A DNA stretch of 33,091 bases, from positions 1 through 33,091 of the forward strand of contig PLLX01000242.1 in assembly GCA_003141415.1 (NCBI GenBank), read 5' to 3'. Made by a program: the position numbers and the translations under genes. The stretch comes from Bacteroidales bacterium (GTDB lineage: Bacteria > Bacteroidota > Bacteroidia > Bacteroidales > VadinHA17). The notes below the pieces were generated by a model, which was not told the DNA's origin, made no database searches, and was given only the letters and a program-made list of their open reading frames with translations. Shown here one piece after another: positions 7,651 to 16,900 of the stretch. Position 1 is the stretch's first letter, and each line of letters begins with the position of its first letter.

Positions 7651-10600
7651 TTAGAAAGTAAGTTTAACACTAAACCCGTAAATTCTCGTAGGAGGTGTCT
7701 GATTATAATCTGTAAATCCGGCAGCATTGCTGGTTCCGTTTTCATTATTGAATTCCGGATCAGTCCACATATTTGTCTTTGGACGAAGCATTAGCAGGTT
7801 TCTTCCGACAATCCCTATCTGGGCGCCTTTAATTGCACCACCGAGGATATTCTTTACAGGAATATCGTAGCTAAGAGATACCTCTCTTAACTTCCAGAAT
7901 GCGGCACTGGTGAGGTAAGTACTCTGTACTGATTCATAATCAGAATTCGTCCAGAATAAGCGTCCTGCGTTTTGGATTATGACGTCTGTATTAGGAGTGA
8001 ATACTCCCGGCGATGTTTCAATCACAGAATTAGGAATGACAAAACCCTGGCGGCCGTTTTGAGCGGTGTGCCATGTATTACCTGTGAAATCAAGCTGATT
8101 TCCAACCCAGTTATCAATTACGTTGCCTGTTCTGTATTCAGCTACAATATTCAGGTTGAATCCTTTATAGGTAAATGTGTTGGTTAAACCCAGAAGATGA
8201 TTGGGGTAACCGTGTCCCATGTTTTTGAGAGACGGGTCTTTTATCGGGTAACCTGAAGAAGGATCGACAATTATATGTCCCTGAGGATCTCTCTCAACAT
8301 CTGTAACCTGAATAGAAGGGAACTGCTGGCCGACAATTGCATAAGAAACGTCGCTAATCAGTAATTGATTCAATCCCGGAAGGATAGACAAGACTTTACT
8401 GGTCTGGTATGTATAATTGACAGTTATGTTCCAGTCAAAATCACCAAAATTAAGGAACGGTGTAAGTTTGAAGTCAGTTTCAATACCCTGTGTCTGAAGT
8501 TCACCTGCATTGATGTATGCACTTTGGTAACCTGTTGCATAAGAAATTGTTGCAGGTATTGTCTGATCTTTTGTCTTTGATTGATAGCCACTCAAATTGA
8601 GATGAATCCTGCTTTTGATGAAACTCAATTCGAAACCTGCTTCAATCTCTTGTGTAATTTCAGGTTTCAAATTCGGGTTGCTTAATGTTCGATTGAGTTG
8701 ATATCCTCCCAGGCTTCCATAAGGAAATCCAACAGCACTAAAATCGCCGGGATCATTATTACCTGTTCCTGAGACAAAAGATGGCAAAGTTGCATACCAG
8801 TTAGCCAAAGATATCTGACCGGTTTTTGACCAGCCACCCCTGACCTTTGCAAAACTCAGAATTGCATTGTCCTTGAGTGCCGGAATTGCATCGGTAAGAA
8901 TCAAACTTGCATCAACACCAGGATAGAAGAAAGAGCGGTTTGCTTTTGACAATCTTGAATCCCAGTCATTTCTTGCTGAAGCATGAAGGAACACAAAGTC
9001 TTTATAACCCAGGGTCATATCACCAAACAAACCCATTGAATTGCGGTTAAGCACCTGTTCCCCAACTCCCGGTTCTCCAAGCCTGTTGGAGATATTATAT
9101 AATAATGGTATAACAAGTGAGTTGTTTGTAACACCAACTTGCCTGTATTTATTTGTATACATAGAATTACCCAGAATCAACTTACCTGTGAAGTCACCTA
9201 CTTTTTTATTCAATTGAACCAAAAGGTCGCCAGTAAGAATAAGACTGTTGTAAATCTGATCGGCTGAAACGCCTGCAAAGGGTGATCCAGTACCTATTGC
9301 TCCTGCCTGCCACGGGTCACCTTGCATATATGAATTATATGTAACCCCATCCCTGTAAGAGTTATTGGCTGTTGAGGAATATGTAAGACCGGCGCGATAC
9401 GAAATGTCGATCCATGGTGCCGGGTTGATAGATATTAACCCTGATCCGAGAAGGTCTTCCTTCCTGGATATATTTCTTGAGTAATTGAGCTGCCAGTAAG
9501 GATTAGGATAATATGCGTTGAAGTAGCCATTAGGATTGGCAAATTTATTATTTACAATATCCTTGTAATTGGTAAGATCAATTTCACCTGGTGTATTCAA
9601 CACGTTCCAGTAAACCGGCCTCTGCTGGAAATATTCACCGCCGGAAACATTAGTGTTTGTTTCCGTGAAACCCATTGAAAAATCTGCGTGGAATATCCCC
9701 GTTGTTCTTGAACCTGACATACGTACGCCGGATCTTCTGTTTTTATCCATTGGTATCGTACCGGTAGTGTTAACATCCTGAGCTGAGAGGTAGAAACTGT
9801 TCTTGTCGTCTCCGACCGAGTAAGAAATGTCATTCTGTGTTGATATTCCTGTATTAAAGAATTTTAATTTACCATCCGGCACATAGCTGTAAGGAATCAT
9901 CTGATAGGAACCATCAACCAATACACCACCCAGAGGCACCATCTGGCCGTTAAATTCAGGACCATAGCACTGGTTTTCATAGGCTGTGTAAGGATCGGTG
10001 TTACGATTGGGGCCAATCCAGAATGTATAATCAGGAAGATAATTGACTGTATCTTCACCTGAACCTGAACCGAAACGTTTCTGTAGTTTAGGAAGGTAGG
10101 AAACAGATTCGAATGTTGTGGTATTACTTACTTTAATAACTGGTCTACCAGCGGCGGAACCTCTTTTGGTTGTAATAACCAAAACTCCGTTTGAAGCATC
10201 ATTGCCATAAAGTGCTGCTGCACTTGCCCCTTTCAGAACATCAACATTGCCGATGTCGTTTGGGTTGATTGAATTCAGAAAACCTGCATCAACCGGAACA
10301 CCATCCAGAACTATCAGAGCCTGGTTGCTTGCCAGAAAGTGGCGGTTTCCTCTCAGAGTGATCCTTGTATCGGGGTTAACACCATTGTTAACCGTGTTAA
10401 TTTCCAAGCCGGATACTTTGGCGGTCAAACCATTAACAACGTTACTTACGCCAGACTGTGTAAGCTGTTTATCAGATACCTGAGCAGTAGCAACACCAAG
10501 TTCTTTAGCCTGCCTTTTAATACCAAAGGCCGTCACAACAACTTCACTCAAACCCAGAACGTCGGGTTCCATAATAGCATCAATTACTTTACGGCCTGCG

Positions 10601-10860
10601 ATTTCAACTTCCTGTTTTTTCATCCCTATGTAGGAGAAAACCAGGGTAGTTGCATTCTGTGGTGCTGTAAGTGAATATTTTCCATTCACATCCGTAAGGG
10701 TACCAACAGTTGTACCTTTAACAGTAATTGTAACACCAGGAATTGCTCCTTCCCCCTGAACTGAAGAGGTAACCGTACCTGTAATGACTATTGTCTGTGC
10801 CAATAAAGTGTAGCCACTTAGAAACACAAACAAAACAATCAGCAGAAATAGTTTCTTCAT
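7651..10860 (-). CDS. susC-like: SusC/RagA-family TonB-linked outer-membrane transporter
   Basis: The 1069-aa protein is of normal size for the family. It has a signal peptide (about 1-21), then a carboxypeptidase-D-like regulatory domain (about 24-100; GTVTSSVQGEGAIPGVTITV, GTLTDVNGKYSL, LVFSYIGM). A TonB box, EVVVTAFG, lies at about 106-113. The plug domain (about 115-233) ends in DVLKGASAAALYGNDASNGV, then LVITTKRG. The rest is a 22-strand barrel, ending in YGFSVKLTF. It imports ligand across the outer membrane using TonB energy together with the SusD lipoprotein downstream. A Bacteroidota promoter lies just upstream. No sigma/anti-sigma pair, hybrid two-component system or SusR-like regulator is adjacent, and the plug lacks the extra N-terminal signalling (STN) domain. 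Confidence 0.95.
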   Translation of the reverse strand: MKKLFLLIVLFVFLSGYTLLAQTIVITGTVTSSVQGEGAIPGVTITVKGTTVGTLTDVNGKYSLTAPQNATTLVFSYIGMKKQEVEIAGRKVIDAIMEPDVLGLSEVVVTAFGIKRQAKELGVATAQVSDKQLTQSGVSNVVNGLTAKVSGLEINTVNNGVNPDTRITLRGNRHFLASNQALIVLDGVPVDAGFLNSINPNDIGNVDVLKGASAAALYGNDASNGVLVITTKRGSAAGRPVIKVSNTTTFESVSYLPKLQKRFGSGSGEDTVNYLPDYTFWIGPNRNTDPYTAYENQCYGPEFNGQMVPLGGVLVDGSYQMIPYSYVPDGKLKFFNTGISTQNDISYSVGDDKNSFYLSAQDVNTTGTIPMDKNRRSGVRMSGSRTTGIFHADFSMGFTETNTNVSGGEYFQQRPVYWNVLNTPGEIDLTNYKDIVNNKFANPNGYFNAYYPNPYWQLNYSRNISRKEDLLGSGLISINPAPWIDISYRAGLTYSSTANNSYRDGVTYNSYMQGDPWQAGAIGTGSPFAGVSADQIYNSLILTGDLLVQLNKKVGDFTGKLILGNSMYTNKYRQVGVTNNSLVIPLLYNISNRLGEPGVGEQVLNRNSMGLFGDMTLGYKDFVFLHASARNDWDSRLSKANRSFFYPGVDASLILTDAIPALKDNAILSFAKVRGGWSKTGQISLANWYATLPSFVSGTGNNDPGDFSAVGFPYGSLGGYQLNRTLSNPNLKPEITQEIEAGFELSFIKSRIHLNLSGYQSKTKDQTIPATISYATGYQSAYINAGELQTQGIETDFKLTPFLNFGDFDWNITVNYTYQTSKVLSILPGLNQLLISDVSYAIVGQQFPSIQVTDVERDPQGHIIVDPSSGYPIKDPSLKNMGHGYPNHLLGLTNTFTYKGFNLNIVAEYRTGNVIDNWVGNQLDFTGNTWHTAQNGRQGFVIPNSVIETSPGVFTPNTDVIIQNAGRLFWTNSDYESVQSTYLTSAAFWKLREVSLSYDIPVKNILGGAIKGAQIGIVGRNLLMLRPKTNMWTDPEFNNENGTSNAAGFTDYNQTPPTRIYGFSVKLTF

Positions 10861-10892
10861 ACGAAATTAGTTTTAGGTTTTAATTCAACAGC

Positions 10893-10924
10893 CAAATATA
10901 TGGGAACTTTATTAAATCTCCAAA
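10893..10924 (-). promoter_or_regulatory. Bacteroidota-type promoter for the SusCD operon
   Basis: On the - strand, TTTG (10924-10921) is followed after 20 bases by TATATTTG (10900-10893). This fits the Bacteroidota primary sigma consensus TTTG / about 19-21 nt / TAnnTTTG. The expected start of transcription is near 10886, leaving a leader of about 25 nt before the susC ATG at 10860. Confidence 0.75.
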
Positions 10925-11286
10925 ATAAACAATTTTATTTTATATGAGTTCCAGGAATACTATATATAAATTCATTGATTTTCTTCGTTTACCACGGCCC
11001 CATGTGGAGCGAAGAAAATCAATTTACTCCCCTGAGGTTGGGGTAAATAAATTGATTTTCAAGCTATTTTGGGTCTCTGATACATTAATACATATTGTCA
11101 CATTAATTAAAAAAAATGTGAATTGCGATATGATAAATAAAGATACTCAAATTTGGCCATCTCTACTAAATTTTGATATTAATAATTTAATTACGGGTTC
11201 CTTTTTCAAAGATTTCAACAGCATAAAGCTTCTAACGCAGCTTAATGGAACGGAGTTTTTGTTGAATAATTTTTAAACATTATTTG
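10925..11286. repeat. Intergenic region with a strong inverted repeat and a third repeat copy
   Basis: No convincing gene lies between the SusC promoter and the DUF3109 gene. A perfect 14-bp inverted repeat, ATTGATTTTCTTCG (10974-10987) with its complement at 11010-11023, encloses a second short stem (CCAC 10992-10995 with GTGG 11004-11007) and forms a long hairpin. A second imperfect stem follows directly (TTTACTCCCC with GGGGTAAA, about 11024-11048). A third copy of the repeat core, ATTGATTTTC, lies at 11051-11060. The structure could be a repeat element or a folded RNA 3' of DUF3109. A 110-codon + strand frame runs across it (10944-11276), but its codons follow the palindrome and it is not supported. 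Confidence 0.6.
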
Positions 11287-11916
11287 TCACTTCTTCAAAG
11301 TACCGTTCTTTTTTAATTCAGAAGCAGCAATACATAATTCGTTATAAAGTTCTTTCCCCAGGGCCCTTGTCAACGGTTCTTTCAGAAACTTGTATACATA
11401 TATACTCTTGCTTTCCCCTTCAACACGTGCCGATGAACAAATTGCCAGCTCTTCATAATTTACAGCTCTGAAATCAGAATAATGTTTAATACGGACAGGA
11501 AAAAGGTGGCACGATAAAGGTTTTCTGAATGATATTTTACCATCCGACCATGCTTGTTCTATCCCGCATAAGAATATATTCCCATCTTTATTTGTATAGG
11601 CACATTCTTCATTACCAATAAGCGGAGTTACCTTTTCATTCTCAAAATCAGTGACACTTGTCCCTTTCTCATCAATTGCTGCTATACCTTCAGGTCTCAG
11701 GTAGGGTCTTACTTCATCCAGGATATCTTCGAGAAGTTGTGCCTCATCGGTGGTCAAAGGGGCTCCGGAATCACCATAGCGGCAACAATTGCCAAAACAT
11801 TTCGGCAGGTTGCATATGAACTTTTTTTCGAGGATATCGAAACTGAAGATGGTATCGTTGATTCGCAGCATAGGATTCTTAACTTTTGTTCCTTTTATTT
11901 TCCCCACTATAGCCAT
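11287..11916 (-). CDS. DUF3109 family cysteine-rich protein
   Basis: The 209-aa cytosolic protein has a conserved cysteine pattern: CNLPKCFGNCCRYGDSGAPL (Cys35, 40, 44, 45), then Cys105, Cys117 (NIFLCGIE), Cys136 (KPLSCHLFPVRI) and Cys160 (LAICSSA). This matches the DUF3109 family of Bacteroidota, which resembles YkgJ-type putative zinc- or iron-sulfur-binding proteins. The cysteines probably bind metal, but the function is unknown. The start ATG at 11916 opens MAIVGKIKGTKV, typical of the family. It lies 107 bp downstream of gpmI with G-rich palindromes between, so it may share gpmI transcription or be separated by those structures. Confidence 0.85.
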   Translation of the reverse strand: MAIVGKIKGTKVKNPMLRINDTIFSFDILEKKFICNLPKCFGNCCRYGDSGAPLTTDEAQLLEDILDEVRPYLRPEGIAAIDEKGTSVTDFENEKVTPLIGNEECAYTNKDGNIFLCGIEQAWSDGKISFRKPLSCHLFPVRIKHYSDFRAVNYEELAICSSARVEGESKSIYVYKFLKEPLTRALGKELYNELCIAASELKKNGTLKK

Positions 11917-11930
11917 TCATTTTTACTCCC

Positions 11931-12004
11931 CAACCCCCCAAATTGGGGGCTTTAAACACTCACTCTTGATATTGAACCCCCCAAATGGGGGGGGCAGGGG
12001 GTAG
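11931..12004. repeat. Two C/G-run palindromes between gpmI and DUF3109
   Basis: Two near-identical short palindromes occur 30 bp apart: CCCCCCAAATTGGGGG (11934-11949) and CCCCCCAAATGGGGGGGG (11977-11994), each followed on the + strand by a further G-rich stretch. This palindrome type is scattered through many Bacteroidota genomes. Either copy could act as a weak terminator or RNA-stabilising hairpin, but no clear T run follows on the - strand. Confidence 0.6.
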
Positions 12005-12023
12005 ACTATAAGGGGATTAGGGG

Positions 12024-13544
12024 TTAAACAAGCACTTTTCCTGTCATATCCTTTGGTATGGGAATGCCCATTATTGTCAGTAATGTTGGAGCTACATCTG
12101 CAAGGATTCCCTCATTGATCTTTTTATAGTCATCACTTATAAGTATGCAGGGGACGGGGTTAAGTGAATGAGCCGTATTCGGGGACCCGTCTTCATTTAA
12201 TGCCTTGTCGCAATTACCATGATCAGCAATCATCAGGACATCATAACCTGATTTTCGAGCGGCTTTAATGACGGCTCCTGCACACTTATCAACAGTTTCA
12301 ACAGCTTTTTCAATTGCTTCATAAACCCCGGTATGGCCTACCATATCGCCATTTGCAAAATTCAGGCAAATGAAATCGAACTTTTCTGTTTCAATTGCTT
12401 TAATAACGGCATCTGTTACCGCGTAAGCGCTCATTTCTGGTTGCAAATCGTATGTTGCAACTTTGGGGGAAGGAATCATAATCCTCTCTTCGTTATTGAA
12501 TTTCTCCTCACGTCCACCCGAGAAAAAGAATGTAACGTGGGCATATTTTTCTGTTTCCGCAATTCTTAGCTGATGCTTTCCTGCTGCTGCAAGTACTTCA
12601 CCTATAGTATTATCAGCATTATCTTTCGGATAAATAATATGCAGACCCTTAAAGGTGGCATCATAGGGAGTCATAGTGCAGTAGTACAATGGAATGGTCT
12701 TCATCCCATTCTCAGGCATATCTTTTTGAGTAAGTGCTATGGTAAGCTCCTTTGTCCTGTCATTCCTGAAATTGAAAAAAACGATCACATCACCTTCTTT
12801 CACGATCCCAACAGGATTACCGGAATTATCAGTAACAACAATTGGTTTCATGAATTCATCAGTAACTCCGGCATTATACGATTCCTGCATACCATCTATA
12901 ATATTAACGGTAGGAGCGCCTGTTCCTTTTACAATCAGGTCGTATGCCTCTTTAATTCTTTCCCATCTTTTATCTCTGTCCATTGCGTAAAATCTTCCAA
13001 TAAATGAAGCGACTTTTCCATTAGACTTTTTAAGATGATCCAAAAGATTCTTCATAAAGCCAATTCCACTACGGGGATCCGTATCCCGACCATCGCCAAA
13101 GGCATGAATGAACACATTATTCAATCCATGTTCCTTTGTCATATCGCACAGGGCATAAAGGTGTTTATCAAGGGAATGAACACCCCCATCGGACAACAAT
13201 CCCATAAAATGAACCTGTTTGTTATTATCACGGGCATAAGAGAATGCATCTGTCAGTACCTTGTTCTTCTTGATATCTCCTGTCTTGCATTCCTTGTTTA
13301 TTTTAACCAGATCCTGATAAATAATTCTTCCTGCTCCGATATTCAGATGGCCTACTTCAGAATTTCCCATCTGCCCATCGGGTAATCCGACATCTTCCCC
13401 TGACGCATGGAGCCTGGAATTCGGATAATTATCTTTATAATAAGTCAGGTTAGGTGTTGGCACCTGACTAATTACGTCTGCTTTAGAACCATCTCCGATT
13501 CCCCAGCCATCAAGTATCATCAGTAAAGTCTTCTTGTTCTTCAT
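12024..13544 (-). CDS. gpmI: 2,3-bisphosphoglycerate-independent phosphoglycerate mutase
   Basis: The 506-aa enzyme interconverts 3-phosphoglycerate and 2-phosphoglycerate in glycolysis and gluconeogenesis, using two Mn2+ ions and a phosphoserine intermediate. The N-terminus reads MILDGWG (metal-binding Asp12). The phosphorylated serine is Ser62 in [15 protein letters not shown]. Substrate-binding phrases follow: [32 protein letters not shown] and [13 protein letters not shown]. Metal-binding motifs near the C-terminus are [17 protein letters not shown] and TAHSLNPVP. Its length is normal for the family and it appears intact. A hairpin and a possible promoter lie upstream. The start ATG (13544) gives the usual [15 protein letters not shown] opening. 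Confidence 0.96.
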   Translation of the reverse strand: MKNKKTLLMILDGWGIGDGSKADVISQVPTPNLTYYKDNYPNSRLHASGEDVGLPDGQMGNSEVGHLNIGAGRIIYQDLVKINKECKTGDIKKNKVLTDAFSYARDNNKQVHFMGLLSDGGVHSLDKHLYALCDMTKEHGLNNVFIHAFGDGRDTDPRSGIGFMKNLLDHLKKSNGKVASFIGRFYAMDRDKRWERIKEAYDLIVKGTGAPTVNIIDGMQESYNAGVTDEFMKPIVVTDNSGNPVGIVKEGDVIVFFNFRNDRTKELTIALTQKDMPENGMKTIPLYYCTMTPYDATFKGLHIIYPKDNADNTIGEVLAAAGKHQLRIAETEKYAHVTFFFSGGREEKFNNEERIMIPSPKVATYDLQPEMSAYAVTDAVIKAIETEKFDFICLNFANGDMVGHTGVYEAIEKAVETVDKCAGAVIKAARKSGYDVLMIADHGNCDKALNEDGSPNTAHSLNPVPCILISDDYKKINEGILADVAPTLLTIMGIPIPKDMTGKVLV

Positions 13545-13565
13545 TATCTTAAATCTAAATAAACA

Positions 13566-13599
13566 TTAAACAAAAATAAAGTACCCTTGTTCAGGGTAC
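13566..13599 (-). terminator. Hairpin with T-rich tail in the gpmI leader
   Basis: A perfect 7-bp stem, GTACCCT-TGTTC-AGGGTAC (13581-13599), is followed on the - strand by TTTATTTTTGTTT. It looks like an intrinsic terminator. It may end the long transcript from the STAND gene, whose stop is about 320 bp upstream. If the promoter at 13611-13638 is used, it may instead work as an attenuator or leader hairpin of gpmI. Confidence 0.5.
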
Positions 13600-13610
13600 G
13601 AAATCGGGGA

Positions 13611-13638
13611 CAAATTTAGTCAAAATTCGGAAATCAAA
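13611..13638 (-). promoter_or_regulatory. Possible promoter for gpmI
   Basis: TAAATTTG (13618-13611, - strand) matches the Bacteroidota -7 element TAnnTTTG. A TTTTTG run (13640-13635) lies only 16 nt upstream, shorter than the usual spacing, so the match is partial. It sits about 65 bp before the gpmI start. Confidence 0.4.
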
Positions 13639-13921
13639 AACATAAGAATCCAGCAGGGTTCAAATATGGGTAGATAATTGATATTTAAGGTGTGGGTTGG
13701 TCCAGTATGGGATGAGATAGAAGTTCTTACATTATGCTTCTACCCGGATTTTGTGCCTATGCCACATTTTAACACAACTTCTTTAACCAAGCGAAGGAAT
13801 ACCCGGGGTCCTATGGGAATTTAGCCCAAAAATGTTTTGGACTAAAGTCCGGAAAATAGAAATTTCACTTAACCCGACAGTTAAAACCGACGGCAATTGA
13901 CTCTTCACTAAACTGATAAAA
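13639..13921. repeat. Spacer downstream of the STAND gene with a GGACTAAAGTCC palindrome
   Basis: This is the remainder of the 377-bp gap between gpmI and the STAND gene. No gene was found. It contains the palindrome GGACTAAAGTCC (13839-13850) preceded by ATTTAGCCCAAAAATG, a combination common as a dispersed intergenic repeat in Bacteroidota. A small ACTGAT-AAA-ATCAGT inverted repeat (13913-13927) overlaps the STAND gene stop codon. Confidence 0.45.
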
Positions 13922-16900
13922 TCAGTCTCTTTTGCTTATTGATTTTATCGGTTCTATTTTAATATTAATTTTATTATTAAGACAGGTCTTTTCAAGAGGA
14001 ATATCCTTTCCAACATATACGTTCCACTCCTCCTGAGTCATGTTCCTTGAGACCATATTGCAGATATCCTGAACCAGATAGTCAACATGCGACGGTCTGC
14101 TGATAAGGTTATTTTCTCCACCGGATTCCCCGGATATGATCATCTGACCATCGGGACTGAATTGCATTACCAGGACAAATCCTTCATTATCGGTTAATGT
14201 AACGGGTGGTTCTGTAAGGTCAGTCGGATCTTTAATATTAAATATTTTGAGTTTTTTATCATTACCGGAGGTTGCCATCTGTTTCAGAGTTGTATTAAAC
14301 TGAATATCATTAACCTGCCCGCTATGAGCCTTGACCTCTGAAAGTTTTTTATGAAGGTTAATGTCCCATAATTCGACCGTACCATCGGCATCACCTATTG
14401 CGAGAAGATTGTTTTCGGGATTGAATCTGACTGCTTTAATATTTTTCCCTGCTGTTTGAATTCTGAAATTATCAGAGTTTTTTTCGGGGTTCCAAATAAC
14501 AACATTACCATCGGTACTGATACCAGCAAGATAATTTCCTTTTGAAGAGATATCAAGGGATGTTATCTCCATTAATCCAGTAGATACATTAATGCTAGTC
14601 CTTGCCGCAATGTCCCACTTAAGCACTTTCCCGTCGAGAGCTGCTGAATAGAGATATTTCCCGTCGTATGAGAAGATAAGTGATTTAATTCCTCCTTTAT
14701 GACCGTTCATCTCATATCCTATATTGTTCCCTTTTAAGGGGATCATCCTTATCGATGAATTTGAGCTCCCACATGCAAGCCAGGAAGCATCGGGACTGAC
14801 AGCCAGAACATCTATGATGTCATTTCCTGAATAAATGACCTGAAGTGTCTGATCCTTCTTCTCAAGTGACCATTTTAGGACCTGACCATCATTTCCTGAT
14901 GTAAAGAATTCGTTTTTCCCCGGTACAAACGCGATGCTTTTAATTTCACCATTATGTCCCTTATAGGACCTATAATTAATACTTCCATTTTGGAGAGCAA
15001 CGTTATACAAACCGGCATATATATCAGCATCATTATCAGTACCGTTATTTTTTTTATTGAACAGATAAGCCTGATAAGCCAGAAGGGTCTGCAGGTCTTT
15101 TTGTCCCACCAGCTGCAACGACTTTAGCGACATTGACTTTCCAATTGAAAGCATCCTAAGACGCTGGACTCCATCTCTTTGTTCTTCGGCAAGATTTTTT
15201 TGATGCAGCGCCTCTTTAGCGTTTCTTTCGGCATAAGATTTCTGGATGTCTGCTGCATTTTTCTGCTCTTTCGCCACTTCAGCATCCTGAAGAGCAACAG
15301 CGGCATTTGAATCTGAAATAGTCTTTTGTTCTAATGCAATAATTACAGATGAATCAGCTTTTACTTTTTCGTTCACTGCCTGGATCCTTTGTTTTTCAGC
15401 AAGAATGGTCTGCCTTTCAGCAGTTAATTTCTGAACATATTCAAACAATATGAATCCCAGAGCAACAAAAACGATAATCCCAAGTATCCTCGTAATCAGC
15501 CTGGTCCTCTTTATTTTCCTTTTCTGCAGGGTGTTTTTATTTTGTTCTTCTTCAAGATATGCTTTTTCGCTGGTACGAAGGTAAACCATTGCCCGCTCAA
15601 AGGCAGGATTGTATTGAACTGCCCATGAGAGTGAAGGTTTATACTGGTCGCGCCAGTTAATTGCCGGCTGCAGGTCCGGGGGTCTTAATAAACTTGTCTT
15701 GCCTTGCTGATAAAGAGCAGATGCTTCTGATAGCCGTAAATACATCTGCATTGAAGAAGCTTCATTATCTATCCAATCCTTCAGCCGATCCCACGAGCGG
15801 ATAAGACACTCGTTCTGAAGATCGATTACCGAGTTATTGGTCAGAATGACATCCTCCAGGAGTGTGATAAAGTATCGTGATGGGCCCATGAACTTTTCAA
15901 CAACATCATATAATTCTTCATTTGAACATCTGGCAATTGACTTTATTGTTTCAATATCTGATGGGTGTCGTATACCTTTATTATCTGAACCTTTCCTTGT
16001 AATCGTTTTAAACATTATCGCGCAAATCTCTTTACCGCGCTGGCTCAGTTCCTCATACACCTCCTCTGCATGAAGCAAAACAGCATTATTAATTGTCCCT
16101 GATAAGTCATAGTCGGCCATGCTTATCGGCTTGTCAGGTTCATCAAGTTCCCGCCAGAGGTTCCATGTCCTCATCATAGTATGTTGTAAAACGGGAAGCT
16201 GATCAGTCCGGTCCCTGAGGTCATCAAGAAGTGTTTCGACAAGTTTCGGGTCAATTTTTGCTCCGGCAAAATTAACGGGCCCCTCAATTATTTCCCTCCA
16301 ATTTTCCGGTCCCATATCAGGAACAAGATAATTGCTGTTATTGATCAATCCGGTAAGACCCTTGTAATGTGAGCATTCTCCCAGGTATTCAGAACGCATC
16401 GTGGCAATAATAAACACGTTTACATCGGGCTTGTTAACTGAGTTTACAAGAAAGTCAACAAATTTCACTACTGTGGCATGGGAAATATCTGCTTTCCCGG
16501 GGGAAAAGTATCTGAAAAGTTCTTCAAGCTGATCAATAATAAGAAGTACATTGTCATCATGTTTTAATATGTATTTCCTGACAACGTCAGAAAAACTACC
16601 AGGGTTATCGAGAAGATCCGAAAGAATTATATCCCGCTCAATTCTTTTCTGCGCAGAGTCATTAATTCCATTCGATAATGCAACTGCAAGATTTCCGAAC
16701 GGATCGTTCCCAGGCCTGAAAGAAATTATTCTCCAGATTGAGGAGTCCCTGATTTTTAAATTCATGATTTTTGGCAGGACTCCGCCAAAGATCAGTGATG
16801 ATTTACCGTTTCCTGAAGCGCCAATAACAGTAATATACCTGTTTTTCAGTAACTTTAAGATTACCTCATCACTCTCAGCTTTTCTTCCGAAGAACAGTTC

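Noticed and set aside
10944-11276. A 110-codon + strand reading frame in the spacer upstream of susC
   Set aside because: It crosses the long inverted repeat, has no family features and no ribosome-binding site I trust, and lies between two - strand genes. Treated as non-coding.
12573-13007. A 144-codon + strand frame opposite gpmI
   Set aside because: Antisense shadow of a clearly coding, conserved gene.
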